A DNA stretch of 64,000 nucleotides from Saccharothrix syringae (GTDB lineage: Bacteria; Actinomycetota; Actinomycetes; Mycobacteriales; Pseudonocardiaceae), in NCBI RefSeq assembly GCF_009498035.1, contig NZ_CP034550.1, positions 9,548,001 through 9,612,000 on the forward strand, given 5' to 3'. The notes under the pieces were generated by a model, which saw only the letters and a list, made by a program, of their open reading frames with translations, searched no databases and was not told where the DNA came from. The position numbers and the translations under genes are program-made. Every line of letters begins with the position of its first letter. The stretch's first letter is position 1. Shown piece by piece: positions 10,001 to 18,771 of this stretch.

Positions 10001-13000
10001 CCGCCGCGTCGGTCGAGGTCAGCTTCAGGTCCCTGGCGTTCCAGGTCTGCGAGGTGGTGCGGCCGGTGGCGTCCGTGGTGGACAGCAGCCGGTACGCGTC
10101 GTCGTAGACCACCTTGGTGAAGAACCCGGTCGCCGGGGTCAGGCCCGCCACGTCCACGTACGTGGTGCGCGGTTCGGGGCCGTACCGGTAGCCGTGGCGC
10201 GAGCGCTCCTTGCCGCGCGCGGGCACCGGGGTGGTCAGCGCGTCGACGTGCGGCTTGCCGTTGGCGGTGGTGTAGGTGACGCCCGAGGCCGCGTCGGCGG
10301 CGAGCTGGGCCGGGTTCGTGCTGATCGTGCCGGCCAGCCAGTCGTTGGCCAGGCTGTCCCGCACGCGGTTGAGCAGGCCGTCGGCGTCGTAGCCGTAGTC
10401 GGTGTTCTCCGAGCCCGGGTCCTCGATGCGGGCGAGCCTGCCCTGGCTGTACCACAGGCGGGTGTCGGTGCCGTCCCAGTAGGCGATGCGGCACAGCATC
10501 TGGCTCGGCGGCGCGGCGTCCATGCCCGGCGGCACGGTGACGCCGGTGTAGCAGTCGTCGCCGGGGCGGCCGTAGTGCAGCCGGTGGGAGCGCTGCGAGA
10601 CCGGGTCCTTGATCTCCCGCAGCCGCGAGGGCGAGCCGTCGTAGATGTTCTGCAGCGCGGCGGGCTTGCGGCTGTCGTGCACCGGGGACACCGACTCCAG
10701 CTTGCCGTCGGCCCGGAAGACGAACGACTCCGCGCCCTCCACCAGCGTGATGCGGCCGGCGGGGTCGAGCGCGAGCACGCCCTCCTCGCCGCTGGGCGCG
10801 GTGTACCCGCCGGCGCTCTTCTTGGTGTAGGTGTGCTTGGCGCCGGTGCCGTCGGTCAGCACCACGTTCTGGTCGGTGACCTTGGCCTCGGTGTAGGTCG
10901 AGCCGTCGCCGTCCAGGTCGGCCGACAGCGTCCAGCCGCGCGGCAGGGCGGGCAGGTCGGAGGAGTACAGCCAGTCCGCGGGCACGACCTGCGACGGGAC
11001 GGTGGTGCCGTCGCTGGTGCGCACGAACAGCCGCAGGTAGGCCCACCCGGTCTGCTCCGCGAGCTCGACCTTGATCGGCACGCGCTGCCCGGCGGTGAGG
11101 TTCACCGTGCCGGCCACGCCCCAGTTGACGTCGCTGCAGCACGGCTGGTCGTACACGGACGTGTTGTTGATCCACACCTTCAAGGCGTCGTCGTGGACAC
11201 CGGCGAACTGGTAGGCGCCGGTCGCGGGGGCCTGGAAGAAGCCCTCCCAGCGCGCCGCGAACCAGTCCTTGGGCAGCGCGGGCTCGAACGGCGAGGTGTC
11301 GCCCCAGTCCACGTTGACCTGCGGCTCGGTGCGCACCAGCACCGGCTCCTGGGTGGTGCCGATGCCGCCGTTGTGCGACAGGTCCGGGTAGTACGAGGCC
11401 CGCAGGCCCTTGGGCTCCAGCTGCTGGGAGTTGTACGACATCGACACGCCGGCGGAACCGGCCACGGTGTTGAACGTCGGCGACGACTGCGAGGTCATCA
11501 GGTTGCCGTTGGCCAGGTTCACCGTCAGCGGGCCCAGCTGGTCGACCGGCGCGGGACCGCGGTCGCCGACGCGCTGGTCGATGCGGAACTTGCGCACCGG
11601 GCCGGGCGCCATGGCCACGCCGCTGGTCGCGTGCGCCTGCCAGGAGTAGGTCACGCCGTCCTGGAGCACCGCCTGCGGCACCGTCCAGGTCGGGCTGTCC
11701 AGGCAGCCCGAGTCGACCACGACGCCGGACTTGGCGTCCGCGCCCGTGGCGACCTTGAAGCAGTAGCGCACCGGGTCGCCGTCGGGGTCGGAGACCGGCG
11801 TGACCTGCAACGTCGGCGACAGGTTGGTGATCACCGCGCCGTCCTCGGGCGCCACGGCGGCCGGGGCGGGCGGCGCGCTGCCGGTGTCGACGGTCAGGGT
11901 GGCGCTGAGGTTCTTGTAGGTCCAGACCCCCGGCGCCTCGTGGCCGACGAGCAGGAAGGTCGCCATGTGCCGGATGTCGGCGATGTGCTGGAGGAACGAC
12001 ACGAGGCTCGCACCGGTCAGCGTGCCGACCTGGCCGACCTGGCCGGTGGCCAGCAGCCCGCCCACGCCGTTGAAGTCCATGGCGGAGGCGTGGTACATCG
12101 TCGCCGGCCAGGTCTTGTCCGGGCTCAGCGGCGACCGCTGGTTGGTCACGTCGAGCTTCGCGCCCACGATCCGCTGCCCGTAGAGGGACTCGTAGTTGAA
12201 GCGGAACGCGCTGCGCCAGTACTTGTCACCGCGGTCGAGGGCGTTGCCGACCTGGATGCCGCAGTTGGTGCACCAGTAGCCGTCGGACTTGTAGGACTCC
12301 GCGTAGGCCACGCCGAAGGTGACCGTGGGGTCCACGCTGACCGGGTAGGCGCGGGCCGGGTCGCGCAGCCAGGTCTCGTCCACGGAGACGGTGAGGACCC
12401 ACTCGTCGCCCGACTTCTCCAGGCCGTAGGTGCCGCCGGTGTGCGCCGGGGGTTCGTCCTCGCCGCCGGAGGAGTCCCAGGTGACGATCGGCGGCATCAC
12501 GACCTTGGGCGTGCCCCGGCCGTCGCGCAGCTCGACCGTGCCCTGGCCGGTGACGACGGGGGTCAGGGCGCCGGGGTCGAGGGTGAAGCGCCAAGAGGAG
12601 CGGGCCGGCGGTTTCGACAGGACGATGGTCTCCTTGACCGACCCCGCCGTGACCTCGTACTTCAGGTCCGCGTCGTCGATCGCGTCGACGTACTCGGCCG
12701 ACCTGCCCTCGACCCTGGCCTTGCGGCCGCGGGCGGGTCGCTCCGCGCCGAGGGAAACCTCGTGGCCCTCGAACTCGACCCGCACCAGCGACGGGTCCCC
12801 GGCGTCGGCGCCCAGGCTCGGCTTGAGCGGGTGCCGCTCGGCCCGGACCCGCCCGGTCCTCGCGTCGGTCTCCAGGGTCGGGTCCACCGGGCTCCACCGG
12901 CCCTGCGGGTCCTTCACGTTCAGCGGCTCGGTGGACTGCTTCACCGTCCGCGTGCCGTCGGGGTTCTCGTACTCGGTGGCGAACGTCGACCGCGAGACCA

Positions 13001-13286
13001 CCTTCGACCGCTCGGGGTCGAAGCCCGACCCGCCCGGCCGCCCCGCCAGCGGCGCGAAGTCCGCCCCGGGGTCGGGCTCGGCCACCACCCGGTCGTTCGC
13101 CGGTTCGCCCGGCAGCGCGGGCAACTCGCGCACGTCGACCTGTTGCGGTTGGTCGGGTGCCGCGGCGGAGGCGGTTGTGGGCGAAAGTACCGATGCGACG
13201 AGCGAAACGCTCAAAACCGCGACGATGGTGTTGACGACACTTCTTCGGCGCACGCCAAAGCGCACGCCCTTGACGGGCGTTCTCAC
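7095..13286 (-). CDS. Secreted RHS/YD-repeat protein with PA14 domains, polymorphic-toxin-like
   Basis: 2063 aa. An N-terminal Sec-type signal (RRRSVVNTIVAVLSVSLVAS ... TASA-A) is followed by a DNRLRE-like region (about 310-440), a first PA14 region (GFFQAPATGAYQFAGVHDD), many YD/RHS repeats, and a second PA14 region (FPNAGNYNMELHVDDGARMW). It ends in the RHS core (RFLSVDPVEGG, YDYVNGDPVNDTDVDG). The last 137 aa are the variable tip: a hydrophobic helix GFIPGLGAAAWAYRAY, then a basic tail with KGKKWGYQSNFESRAG and TNNYHVNN. The tip is probably a toxin of unassigned activity. The adjacent downstream gene is the candidate immunity protein. Confidence 0.9.
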   Translation of the reverse strand: MRTPVKGVRFGVRRRSVVNTIVAVLSVSLVASVLSPTTASAAAPDQPQQVDVRELPALPGEPANDRVVAEPDPGADFAPLAGRPGGSGFDPERSKVVSRSTFATEYENPDGTRTVKQSTEPLNVKDPQGRWSPVDPTLETDARTGRVRAERHPLKPSLGADAGDPSLVRVEFEGHEVSLGAERPARGRKARVEGRSAEYVDAIDDADLKYEVTAGSVKETIVLSKPPARSSWRFTLDPGALTPVVTGQGTVELRDGRGTPKVVMPPIVTWDSSGGEDEPPAHTGGTYGLEKSGDEWVLTVSVDETWLRDPARAYPVSVDPTVTFGVAYAESYKSDGYWCTNCGIQVGNALDRGDKYWRSAFRFNYESLYGQRIVGAKLDVTNQRSPLSPDKTWPATMYHASAMDFNGVGGLLATGQVGQVGTLTGASLVSFLQHIADIRHMATFLLVGHEAPGVWTYKNLSATLTVDTGSAPPAPAAVAPEDGAVITNLSPTLQVTPVSDPDGDPVRYCFKVATGADAKSGVVVDSGCLDSPTWTVPQAVLQDGVTYSWQAHATSGVAMAPGPVRKFRIDQRVGDRGPAPVDQLGPLTVNLANGNLMTSQSSPTFNTVAGSAGVSMSYNSQQLEPKGLRASYYPDLSHNGGIGTTQEPVLVRTEPQVNVDWGDTSPFEPALPKDWFAARWEGFFQAPATGAYQFAGVHDDALKVWINNTSVYDQPCCSDVNWGVAGTVNLTAGQRVPIKVELAEQTGWAYLRLFVRTSDGTTVPSQVVPADWLYSSDLPALPRGWTLSADLDGDGSTYTEAKVTDQNVVLTDGTGAKHTYTKKSAGGYTAPSGEEGVLALDPAGRITLVEGAESFVFRADGKLESVSPVHDSRKPAALQNIYDGSPSRLREIKDPVSQRSHRLHYGRPGDDCYTGVTVPPGMDAAPPSQMLCRIAYWDGTDTRLWYSQGRLARIEDPGSENTDYGYDADGLLNRVRDSLANDWLAGTISTNPAQLAADAASGVTYTTANGKPHVDALTTPVPARGKERSRHGYRYGPEPRTTYVDVAGLTPATGFFTKVVYDDAYRLLSTTDATGRTTSQTWNARDLKLTSTDAAGRVSTTVYDALDRPTDNYGPAPASCFTGQVPTAACAATVPHTRTDYDEGLAGLTAAIHDNTTLTGAAKVNQTGLGSADGVVRSDWADTASPAAGVPAGKFSIRLNGLITFPNAGNYNMELHVDDGARMWIDDTLVVDMWGDGGPRPAKGDYNNTVAGSTHRIRIDYFNSGGPGQLHLNWRRAPDGVYEPVPGRYLKPNYGLTTSTAEDESAGVPGQSTTTAYTGNGVDAVFGLTTATGPTGLTTRSTYEAVGVGYLRKTGKSAPNGAATTYEYYGDTETRDNPCTTEVEAINQGGLTRTTRSTAPATGPARVDEQVFDASGRLVAKGTAGEWTCTTYDARDRAVQVRYPATGSAEERVVTTNFAVDGNPLVTSVSDRVGTVTTEVDLLGRVVEYTDVHGVRTETSYDLAGRVLAEKVVPPNPADAPQELKRGHDDAGRPTTVTLGTTTLATATYTAAGELASVAYANGSSLSAVGRDGTGATTSHTWRTGDGASVVSAVTRTRAGTVVDESLAGVDARPTGPNYAYDAVGRLTEAWVAGHHYTYDFTSSAPAACPAGTKADAGLNTNRVRLLDETASGVVETGYCYDAADRLLATTGATPVTDVRYDDHGNTTGYSVGGATTSFSWDSADRNTAVRTTGADPADVHYARDATDRIVRRTTAAGDGQTDLAYGFTGTGDTADLVLAAGDKKLLSRTISLPGGVLHTWTPDAVTASLDHPTVRGDLVLTTGPDGRQVGPLRGYTPFGEPLGAGGAVDPDQVPDNLPGQADHGWLGQHQRLHEHAGSLSVVQMGARPYSPLLGRFLSVDPVEGGSANDYDYVNGDPVNDTDVDGRWPDWGKLWNKTKDFVKKHKVDIALTVAGFIPGLGAAAWAYRAYRIVRAAKAANGLAGGIRATRATTWLAGRMWVGRGATKRAADTGYRLFSKNGLRQYRPPAYKGKKWGYQSNFESRAGTRGKMTNNYHVNNRRWW

Positions 13287-13390
13287 GGATCCCCCCGGTT
13301 TGTCCAGGTCAGGCAGGCAGGGATGCCTGCGCGGCGTGAAGCATCGCCGACCTCACAAGGGGTTCACAATAGGCTTTTCGGCTTAAAAAC

Positions 13391-13416
13391 GGACAAATTG
13401 TCCCGCCGCAGGACAA
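13391..13416. promoter_or_regulatory. Palindrome in AT-rich leader of the RHS gene
   Basis: The palindrome GGACAAATTGTCC (13391-13403) is followed by a half-site GGACAA (13411-13416). It lies 105 bp upstream of the RHS start in the only clearly AT-rich stretch of this neighbourhood. It could be an operator for the toxin gene. No regulator is identified. Confidence 0.4.
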
Positions 13417-13501
13417 AGAAAAATCCCGCTCACCCACCTGGTCGTCCTCGTGTCAGGAAGCAACACGAACAGGGGGTGACGGGAAGGAGTCGCGCGGGGT
13501 G

Positions 13502-13534
13502 CCGGGCCGGGCGCCCGCACGGCGCCCGACCCGG
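13502..13534 (-). terminator. Hairpin after pyc
   Basis: Arms CCGGGCCGGGCGCC (13502-13515) and GGCGCCCGACCCGG (13521-13534) pair over 14 bp with one mismatch around a 5-nt loop, 8 bp beyond the pyc stop. There is no U-tract, as is usual in high-GC actinobacteria. Confidence 0.6.
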
Positions 13535-13541
13535 TCCGACC

Positions 13542-16500
13542 TCACTCCAGCACGATCAGCAGGTCGCCACCCTCCACCTGCTGCACGCCCCGCACCGCGA
13601 GGCGCTTGACCCGGCCGGACCTCGGCGCGGTGATCGCCGCCTCCATCTTCATCGCCTCGATGGTCGCCACGGTCTGCCCGGCCTCCACCGAGTCGCCCTC
13701 GGCCACGCTCGGCGTCAGCACGCCCGCGAACGGCGCGGCGACGTGGTCGGCGTTGTCCCGGTCGGCCTTCTCCGCCGCGGGCACCTCGGCCGCGATCGAC
13801 CGGTCGCGCACCTGGATCGGCCGCAGCTGGCCGTTGAGCACCGCCATGACCGTGCGGACGCCCCGCTCGTCGGCCTCGCCGATGGCCTCCAGGCCGATCA
13901 GCAGCCGCACGCCCGGCTCCAGGTCGACCTGGTACTCCTCGCCCGGCTTGAGGCCGTAGAAGAAGTCCTTGCTGCCCAGCACGCTGGTGTCGCCGTACGC
14001 CTCGCGGTGCGCCCGGAACTCCTTGGTCGGGCCGGGGAACAGCAGGCGGTTGAGCGTGGCGCGGCGGTCGGTCTCCAGGCCCTTCTCGTCCTCCTCGGAC
14101 AGCTCCGCCACGGCCTTGGGCGCGGGCCGGCCCGCCAGCGCCTTGCTGCGGAACGGCTCCGGCCAGCCGCCGGGCGGGTCGCCCAGCTCGCCGTGCAGGA
14201 AGCCGATCACCGAGGCGGGGATGTCGTAGCGGCCCGGGTCGGCCTCGAAGTCCGCGGGCCGGACGCCCGCGCCCACCAGGTGCAGCGCCAGGTCGCCCAC
14301 GACCTTCGACGACGGCGTCACCTTGACCAGCCGGCCCAGCATCCGGTCGGCCGCGGCGTACATGGCCTCGATCTCCTCGAACTTCTCGCCGAGGCCGAGC
14401 GCCACCGCCTGGGTGCGCAGGTTCGACAGCTGCCCGCCGGGGATCTCGTGCGTGTAGACGCGGCCCGTGGGACCGGGGATGCCGGACTCGAACGGCCGGT
14501 AGACCTTGCGCACCGCCTCCCAGTACGGCTCCAGGTCGCACACCGCGCGCAGGTCCAGGCCCGTGGCGCGGTCGGTGTGGTCGGTCGCGGCGACGATCGC
14601 CGACAGCGGCGGCTGCGAGGTGGTGCCCGCCATCGACGCCACCGCGCCGTCCACCGCGTCCACACCGGACTGGATGGCCGCCAGGTAGGTGGCCAGCTGG
14701 CCGCCCGCGGTGTCGTGGGTGTGCAGGTGCACCGGCAGGTCGAACTCCTTGCGCAGCGCCGTCACCAGCCGGGCCGCGGCGGGCGGGCGCAGCAGGCCGG
14801 CCATGTCCTTGATCGCGAGCACGTGCGCGCCCGCGCCGACGATCTGCTCGGCCAGCTTGAGGTAGTAGTCGAGGGTGTAGAGGCGTTCCCCGGGGTCGGC
14901 CAGGTCGGCGGTGTAGCAGAGCGCGACCTCGGCGACCGCCGTGCCGGTCTCGCGGACCGCCTCGATGGCCGGGCGCATCTGCTCGACGTCGTTGAGGGCG
15001 TCGAAGATGCGGAAGATGTCGATGCCGGTCTTGGCGGCCTCGTCGACGAAAGCGCTGGTCACGGCCTCGGGGTACGGCGTGTAGCCGACCGTGTTGCGGC
15101 CGCGCAGCAGCATCTGGAGGGTGATGTTCGGCACGGCCTCGCGCAGCGCGGCGAGGCGTTCCCACGGGTCCTCGGCCAGGAAGCGCAGCGCCACGTCGTA
15201 GGTCGCGCCGCCCCACGCCTCCAGCGACAGCAGCTGCGGCGCCATGCGGGCCACGTGCGGCGCGACGGCCAGCAGGTCCTTGGTGCGCACGCGGGTGGCC
15301 AGCAGCGACTGGTGGGCGTCTCGGAACGTGGTGTCGGTGACGCCGAGGGCCTTGCTCTCCCGCATCCACCGGGCGAAGCCCTCCGGGCCCAGCTCGACCA
15401 GCTTCTGCCTCGACCCCGCGGGCGGCTCGGCGCCCAGGTCGACGACCGGCAGCTTCTCCTGCGGGTCGACCGCGGACGGGCGCGGGCCGTTGGGCTTGTT
15501 CACCGTGACGTCGGCCAGGTAGGTGAGCATGCGCGTGCCGCGGTCGGCCGGGGTGCGGGCGGTGAGCAGGTGGGGGCGCTTCTCGATGAACGAGGTGGTG
15601 ACGCGGCCCTCGTAGAAGTCCGGGTCGTCCAGCACCGCCTGGAGGAACGGGATGTTGGTGGACACGCCGCGGATGCGGAACTCCGCCACGGCGCGGCGGG
15701 CGCGCGCCACCGCGGCGGAGAACGTGCGGCCGCGGCAGGTGAGCTTGACCAGCATCGAGTCGAAGTGGGCGCTGATGGCCGTGCCCACGCCCGTGGTGCC
15801 GCCGTCCAGGCGCACGCCCGAGCCGCCCGGCGAGCGGTAGGCGCTGATCATGCCGGTGTCGGGGCGGAAGCCGTTGGCCGGGTCCTCGGTGGTGATGCGG
15901 CACTGCAGGGCGGCGCCGCGCAGGTGCACGGTCTCCTGGCTCAGGCCCAGGTCCGCCAGGGTCTCGCCGCTGGCGATGCGCATCTGGGACTGCACCAGGT
16001 CCACGTCGGTCACCTCCTCGGTGACCGTGTGCTCGACCTGGATGCGGGGGTTCATCTCGATGAAGACGTAGTTGCCGTTCGGGTCGAGCAGGAACTCCAC
16101 GGTGCCGGCGTTGCGGTAGCCGATGTGCCGGGCGAAGCGCACCGCGTCGTCGCAGATGCGTTGACGCAGCTCCGGGTCGAGGTTGGGCGCGGGGGCGATC
16201 TCGATGACCTTCTGGTGGCGGCGCTGCACCGAGCAGTCGCGCTCGAACAGGTGCATCACGTCGCCCTCGCCGTCGGCGAGGATCTGGACCTCGATGTGGC
16301 GGGGCTCGACGACCGCCTGCTCCAGGAACACGGTCGGGTCGCCGAAGGCGGACTCGGCCTCGCGGGAGGCGGCCTCCAGGGCCTCGCGGAGCGCGCCGCG
16401 GTCCTCCACGCGCCGCATGCCGCGGCCACCGCCGCCGGCGACGGCCTTGACGAAGACCGGGAAGTCGATCTCTTCGGCAGCCCGCAGCAGGGCGTCGATG

Positions 16501-16919
16501 TCGCTGGAGGGCTCGCTGGACCTGAGCACCGGCAGGCCGGCCTCGCGGGCGGCGGCGATGGCGCGGGCCTTGTTGCCGGTCAGCTCCAGCACGTCGGCGG
16601 GCGGGCCGATGAACGTGATGCCCGCCTCGGCGCAGGCCCTGGCCAGCTCGGGGTTCTCGGACAGGAAGCCGTAGCCGGGGTAGACCGCGTCGGCGCCCGC
16701 CTTGCGGGCGGCCTTGATGATCTCCTCGACGGAGAGGTAGGCCCGGACCGGGTGGCCGGGGTCGCCGATCTCGTAGGACTCGTCGGCCTTCAGCCGGTGC
16801 AAGGAGTTGCGGTCCTCGTGGGGGAAGACGGCAACCGTGCCGGCGCCCACTTCGTAGGCAGCGCGAAAGGCCCGGATCGCGATCTCGCCGCGGTTGGCGA
16901 CGAGGACCTTGCGGAACAT
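13542..16919 (-). CDS. pyc: Pyruvate carboxylase
   Basis: Biotin-dependent anaplerotic enzyme making oxaloacetate from pyruvate and bicarbonate. 1125 aa in one chain. The biotin carboxylase domain is at about 1-450 (FRKVLVANRGEIAIRAFRAA, GGGGRGM, EMNPRIQVEHTVTEE). The carboxyltransferase domain is at about 540-830 (TDTTFRDAHQSL, HTHDTAGG). The biotinyl domain at the C-terminus has the acceptor Lys in EAMKMEA near residue 1091. The ATG at 16919 follows GGGAGG at good spacing, so an upstream 12-codon extension is rejected. Position next to rsmD/coaD matches mycobacteria apart from the RHS insertion. Confidence 0.98.
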   Translation of the reverse strand: MFRKVLVANRGEIAIRAFRAAYEVGAGTVAVFPHEDRNSLHRLKADESYEIGDPGHPVRAYLSVEEIIKAARKAGADAVYPGYGFLSENPELARACAEAGITFIGPPADVLELTGNKARAIAAAREAGLPVLRSSEPSSDIDALLRAAEEIDFPVFVKAVAGGGGRGMRRVEDRGALREALEAASREAESAFGDPTVFLEQAVVEPRHIEVQILADGEGDVMHLFERDCSVQRRHQKVIEIAPAPNLDPELRQRICDDAVRFARHIGYRNAGTVEFLLDPNGNYVFIEMNPRIQVEHTVTEEVTDVDLVQSQMRIASGETLADLGLSQETVHLRGAALQCRITTEDPANGFRPDTGMISAYRSPGGSGVRLDGGTTGVGTAISAHFDSMLVKLTCRGRTFSAAVARARRAVAEFRIRGVSTNIPFLQAVLDDPDFYEGRVTTSFIEKRPHLLTARTPADRGTRMLTYLADVTVNKPNGPRPSAVDPQEKLPVVDLGAEPPAGSRQKLVELGPEGFARWMRESKALGVTDTTFRDAHQSLLATRVRTKDLLAVAPHVARMAPQLLSLEAWGGATYDVALRFLAEDPWERLAALREAVPNITLQMLLRGRNTVGYTPYPEAVTSAFVDEAAKTGIDIFRIFDALNDVEQMRPAIEAVRETGTAVAEVALCYTADLADPGERLYTLDYYLKLAEQIVGAGAHVLAIKDMAGLLRPPAAARLVTALRKEFDLPVHLHTHDTAGGQLATYLAAIQSGVDAVDGAVASMAGTTSQPPLSAIVAATDHTDRATGLDLRAVCDLEPYWEAVRKVYRPFESGIPGPTGRVYTHEIPGGQLSNLRTQAVALGLGEKFEEIEAMYAAADRMLGRLVKVTPSSKVVGDLALHLVGAGVRPADFEADPGRYDIPASVIGFLHGELGDPPGGWPEPFRSKALAGRPAPKAVAELSEEDEKGLETDRRATLNRLLFPGPTKEFRAHREAYGDTSVLGSKDFFYGLKPGEEYQVDLEPGVRLLIGLEAIGEADERGVRTVMAVLNGQLRPIQVRDRSIAAEVPAAEKADRDNADHVAAPFAGVLTPSVAEGDSVEAGQTVATIEAMKMEAAITAPRSGRVKRLAVRGVQQVEGGDLLIVLE

Positions 16920-16995
16920 GCGGCGTTCCCTCCCGGATACTCGGCGGTGAATCAAGGCACGTTACCTTGCGCGTTCCGCTCCTCGGGAGTTCCGT

Positions 16996-17026
16996 CTCAC
17001 GTGACGGACGTCATCGTGATCGATGA
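16996..17026. promoter_or_regulatory. Two adjacent palindromes upstream of pyc
   Basis: TCACGTGA (16996-17003) and GTCATCG-TGAT-CGATGAC (17009-17026, perfect 7-bp arms) lie 77-107 bp upstream of the pyc ATG. They are candidate operators for pyc or for the divergent coiled-coil gene. Apart from these, the LexA box and a direct repeat GGATCACCCG at 17141 and 17165, I see nothing else in the 436-bp gap 16920-17355. Confidence 0.4.
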
Positions 17027-17193
17027 CTTTCCCGGTCAAGGGCGACGCGACCTGGGACCACGCGTCGGGATTCTCCCTTGTTCGACGGCCCCGCGCAGCC
17101 CCTGGGAAGGCGGTACGCGGGTGGCGGCTTGACGTTCCCCGGATCACCCGGCGACCCACCCCGCGGATCACCCGATCGAGACCTTGCTCACCA

Positions 17194-17209
17194 TCGAACA
17201 CCTGTTCGA
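17194..17209. promoter_or_regulatory. LexA (SOS) box
   Basis: TCGAAC-ACCT-GTTCGA is a perfect 16-bp palindrome matching the actinobacterial LexA-box consensus (TCGAAC N4 GTTCGA). It is 147 bp upstream of the DivIVA-like gene on the plus strand and 275 bp upstream of pyc on the minus strand. Confidence 0.7.
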
Positions 17210-17355
17210 GAATGAAGCCATGCAACCGCCACCCGCCCCACCCCCTCGCCGCCCCCTCCACTCCTGCTCCCCCTCACGCTCGGCACCTGACCCATTACGG
17301 TCGGTTCGCTACATCGGGTGACCGCAGCCCGTTCCTTCTCGGTAGGGTTGGTCCC

Positions 17356-18741
17356 ATGGCCGGGGCTGAAGGGACTGGGCAGCCTGCTGCCCGCACCCAT
17401 TTCGACGTCGTTCTGCGCGGGTACAACCAGCGCCAGGTGAACGAGCGCGTGACGCGCCTGGAGTTCGACCTGAAGAACTCCAACAGAGCGCGCGATGCGG
17501 CGTCGGCCCAGGTGGCCGAGCTGTCGAAGCTGCTCAACGGCACGCGGGCGGAGCTGGACAAGGTCAAGGCCCAGCTCAACAACCTGGCCAACAGCCCGGT
17601 CAACGCGTCCAACGTCACCGAGCGCGTGCGCGTGATGATGTCGCTCGCCGAGGAGGAGATCGCCGACATCCGCAAGGCGGCCCAGGACCAGGCGGCCGCC
17701 ACCCGTGCCGAGGCCGACCGCGCGGCGGCCGAGGGCCGGGCGGCGCACCAGCGGGCGATGGCCGAGCTGGAGGACCGGCGCCGGCAGTTGGAGGCGGCCC
17801 ACCAGCAGCGGACCACCGAGCTGGAGCGGCAGTACGGGGAGCGGCGGACCGAGCTGGAGAAGTCGCACGAGGACCTGCGGGCCAAGCTGACCGCCGAGCA
17901 CGAGGCGCTGATGGCCGAGGCCCGAGCGGACCGCGAGCGGATGACCGCGGAGTTCGAGGCGAAGACCGCGGAGCTGGAGGCGAAGCGGACCGAGCTGGAG
18001 CAGAAGTACAAGGGCTACCACGACGACCTGGACAAGGAGTACGACGAGCTGCGCACCAAGCTCCGCCAGGAGCACGAGGTGCACGTGGTCGAGGCCAAGG
18101 CGGAGGCGGCGAAGCTCCTCGAAGCCGCCCGGGCGGAGACCGAGAAGCTGCGCGCCGACTCGGAGAAGCAGGTCGCCGAGCTGGAGTCCGAGGCCCTGGC
18201 CAAGGCGGAGCAGGCCGTCGCCGACGCCAACGCGCGGGCGGAGCAGACGATCGCCGAGGCCAACGCCCGCGCCGAGAAGACGATCACCGAGGCGGACGAG
18301 CACGCCGACCGCCGCACCACCGCGGCCGAGGAGAAGCTGGTCCAGCTGCACTCGCTGCACCGGGAGCTGAGCCGCCAGTTCGCGGCGGCGCAGGAGGCGG
18401 TGGCCCACGCGGTCTCCACCCTGACGCCGCTGGAGGGCGACTTGGCCCTGGCCCAGGAGACCTCGGGCACCACTGCGGCCGGCACTACGGAGCCCGGCGC
18501 CGAGGCTTCTGCCGCCACCGAGGCGGCCGAGGCGAAGACGGCCGAGATCAAGAAGTCCGAGGTGAAGGCGGTGGGCGCCAAGGCCGAGCCCAAGGCCGAG
18601 GTCGGGCCCAAGGCCGAGGCCAAGCCCGGAGCCCAGGCCAAGGCGTCGACCAACGCGGTTGGCGACGCGGCGGGTGGTGCGGCAGGCGACCGGTCCGAGC
18701 AGCCGACCACCAAGCTGCCCATCCCCAAGCGGGGCAAGTAG
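17356..18741 (+). CDS. DivIVA-domain coiled-coil protein
   Basis: 461 aa. The N-terminus (THFDVVLRGYNQRQVNERV) is a DivIVA-like targeting segment. Residues about 35-385 are an uninterrupted Ala/Glu/Lys/Arg coiled coil with heptads such as TAELEAKRTELEQKYKGY. The C-terminal 75 residues are a low-complexity Ala/Lys/Glu/Pro tail (KAEPKAEVGPKAEAKPGAQ). It resembles the FilP/Scy cytoskeletal coiled-coil group of actinomycetes in composition; exact orthology is not shown. ATG 17356 was chosen because conservation-like sequence begins there, although the frame stays open upstream. A LexA box precedes it. Confidence 0.82.
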   Translation: MAGAEGTGQPAARTHFDVVLRGYNQRQVNERVTRLEFDLKNSNRARDAASAQVAELSKLLNGTRAELDKVKAQLNNLANSPVNASNVTERVRVMMSLAEEEIADIRKAAQDQAAATRAEADRAAAEGRAAHQRAMAELEDRRRQLEAAHQQRTTELERQYGERRTELEKSHEDLRAKLTAEHEALMAEARADRERMTAEFEAKTAELEAKRTELEQKYKGYHDDLDKEYDELRTKLRQEHEVHVVEAKAEAAKLLEAARAETEKLRADSEKQVAELESEALAKAEQAVADANARAEQTIAEANARAEKTITEADEHADRRTTAAEEKLVQLHSLHRELSRQFAAAQEAVAHAVSTLTPLEGDLALAQETSGTTAAGTTEPGAEASAATEAAEAKTAEIKKSEVKAVGAKAEPKAEVGPKAEAKPGAQAKASTNAVGDAAGGAAGDRSEQPTTKLPIPKRGK

Positions 18742-18771
18742 CACCCGGCCCGGGCAGCCCTTCACGAGGAA

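Noticed and set aside
7095..13286. RHS gene as a type VI secretion effector
   Set aside because: It has an N-terminal Sec signal and PA14 modules, and no VgrG, PAAR or T6SS gene is near; actinobacteria use other export routes.
7041..17132. Giant plus-strand open reading frame of over 3300 codons
   Set aside because: It is antisense to the RHS and pyc genes, has only Val/Gly/Arg/His-rich low-complexity translation, and no ribosome-binding site. Such antisense frames arise from GC-rich third-codon positions.
16962..17261. 99-codon minus-strand frame upstream of pyc
   Set aside because: It spans the candidate operators and the LexA box, has no recognisable domain, and pyc has its own start with a good ribosome-binding site.
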